Assembly (NCBI GenBank): GCA_046723645.1
Contig: JBKOUY010000206.1
Coordinates: 1-13,431 of the forward strand
Direction: 5' to 3'
Length of the DNA stretch: 13,431 nucleotides
Origin: DASQUK01 sp046723645
GTDB lineage: Bacteria > Actinomycetota > Acidimicrobiia > Acidimicrobiales > VFJN01
The position numbers and the translations under genes are program-made. The notes under the pieces are model-generated. The model saw only the letters and a list, made by a program, of their open reading frames with translations. It was not told the DNA's origin and made no database searches. Shown in pieces: positions 12,771 to 13,431 of this stretch (position 1 is its first letter; each line of letters opens with the position of its first letter).

Positions 12771-12800
12771 GAACTGCCGATCTCTCGCACCTTGCGAATA
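12771..12800 (+). repeat. dispersed intergenic repeat, copy G (fragment)
   Basis: CTGCCGATCTCTCGCACCTT resembles the left end of copies A, D and F. After that the similarity fades; GCACAGAACGCGAGC (12811-12825) is the inverted form of the GCGTTCTGTGC block, so this may be a rearranged copy. It lies upstream of the hypothetical gene. Confidence 0.4.
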
Positions 12801-13020
12801 CGCGAACGCGCACAGAACGCGAGCGCCGAACAACGCTTCCCCTGCCGCAGGGGACTGGCGAACTGTCTGGCGTTTCGACGTTTCGAGACTTGCTTTGGCA
12901 CACAGCACCCGGGAAGCCGTAGGCGGCCATGTCCAGCGAAGCGGAGCTGTCCTGATCGAGCAGCCCACCGACGTATCGATCCGGGCCAGCAACTCGAGAC
13001 CGACCGACACCTCGATGAGC

Positions 13021-13221
13021 ATGGCCGACGACCTTCGGCTCGAGCTACTCGACCTCGACGCCAGGGGACCGCCCGAGCTGCGGTGCCAACGCCCTGATAT
13101 GCACGATCACGACCCGGCCGACCCTGACGCCGGCGAGAACCTGGAGGCCGACCCGGCCGACCGCCTCGATGCCGGCGACCTCGTGACGTCATACCCTCGG
13201 GCCTCGACTCGTGCCGGCTGA
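13021..13221 (+). CDS. doubtful acidic reading frame or gene relic
   Basis: A 66-codon frame from ATG 13021 (MADDLRLELLDLDARGPPEL...), open upstream without interruption to 12895. It is rich in Asp and has high third-position GC, as real genes here do, but it has low complexity (repeats of PADP/DA), no ribosome binding site and no family I recognise. It may be a relic of a deleted gene. Confidence 0.2.
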   Translation: MADDLRLELLDLDARGPPELRCQRPDMHDHDPADPDAGENLEADPADRLDAGDLVTSYPRASTRAG

Positions 13222-13431
13222 CGGCAGCGGATCGCCGTTGGAGCTGGTGCCCGGGAGGGGTGCTTCGCGATTGCAGATCGCCGGCGATCGCAGAGCGGGC
13301 GGGTAGCGCGGCTCAGCCGGGAACAAGTTTTCATTGTTCTACGATCGGTGCTTGTGGGTTCTCGTGGCCCGTTGCCTAATCGCCGATTGCAGGTTTGAAG
13401 GGTGATGGCCGCAATCGGGACTTCCCGAGGG
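13222..13431. promoter_or_regulatory. terminal region with palindromes and promoter-like patch
   Basis: GATCGCCGGCGATC (13276-13289) is a perfect 14-bp palindrome. The AT-richer patch around 13327-13345 ends in TACGAT, a TANNNT -10 element, followed 2 bases later by GTG (13348) opening a 16-codon frame. CCGATTGC (13383-13390) and GCAATCGG (13411-13418) form an inverted repeat with a 20-base loop around an ATG at 13405 that may start a gene running off the window. Confidence 0.35.

Noticed and set aside
1271..12800. Repeat family as classical integron attC sites
   Set aside because: No GTTRRRY/RYYYAAC core pair or long imperfect palindrome was found in the copies, gene orientations are mixed, and no integron integrase is visible.
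1271..12800. Repeat family as a CRISPR array
   Set aside because: Copies are degenerate and separated by whole genes, not by short uniform spacers; no cas gene.

Overview
The window looks like accessory chromosomal DNA from a high-GC Gram-positive bacterium (Actinomycetota). The evidence is the strong GC bias, frequent GTG starts, probable leaderless transcripts, an Lsr2-type nucleoid protein, a SigI-type ECF sigma factor with a fused SnoaL-like domain, and two actinobacterial-style flavin/F420-binding split-barrel proteins. Genus cannot be read from the sequence. No tRNA, rRNA, CRISPR array, intact transposon or phage gene was seen.

Left part (1-2391): a methyltransferase cut by the window edge, a 63-residue helix-hairpin-helix protein and a PPOX-type protein lie on the minus strand. 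Next comes a metallo-beta-lactamase-fold lactonase truncated before its metal-binding motif. It is divergent from a TetR regulator, with a perfect 9-bp inverted repeat between them. Middle-left (2392-4951): an NAD(P)-binding SDR gene and a SigI/ECF41-like sigma factor form a two-gene minus-strand operon with a GTGA overlap. The operon is preceded by TGTCACA-N16-CGTC, which matches the promoter signature I know for ECF41 sigma factors, so autoregulation is likely. An unusual Lsr2-like protein with a CxxH...CxxH pattern follows on the plus strand.

Middle (4952-8254): a decayed IS110-family transposase tail, a second PPOX-type protein, an alpha/beta hydrolase, a relic of another alpha/beta hydrolase, a small hypothetical protein, a relic of an SRPBCC/AHSA1 domain and a protein made only of Clp N-terminal repeats. 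The number of relics shows repeated insertion, deletion and decay.

Right part (8255-13431): single genes (methyltransferase, lipoprotein, one-pass membrane protein with a possible PH-like domain, Imm26-like immunity protein, hypothetical protein) are separated by copies of one degenerate intergenic repeat of about 50-125 bp. All clear copies (A-F; A lies far to the left at 1271) point the same way whatever the orientation of the genes, and from 9.7 to 12.8 kb the order is repeat-gene-repeat-gene. This is the most interesting unexplained structure in the window. It may be a dispersed repeat family, or the joints of a cassette-like gene array; it lacks the usual integron attC core sites. The last 600 bases hold palindromes, an AT-richer promoter-like patch and no gene I recognise.
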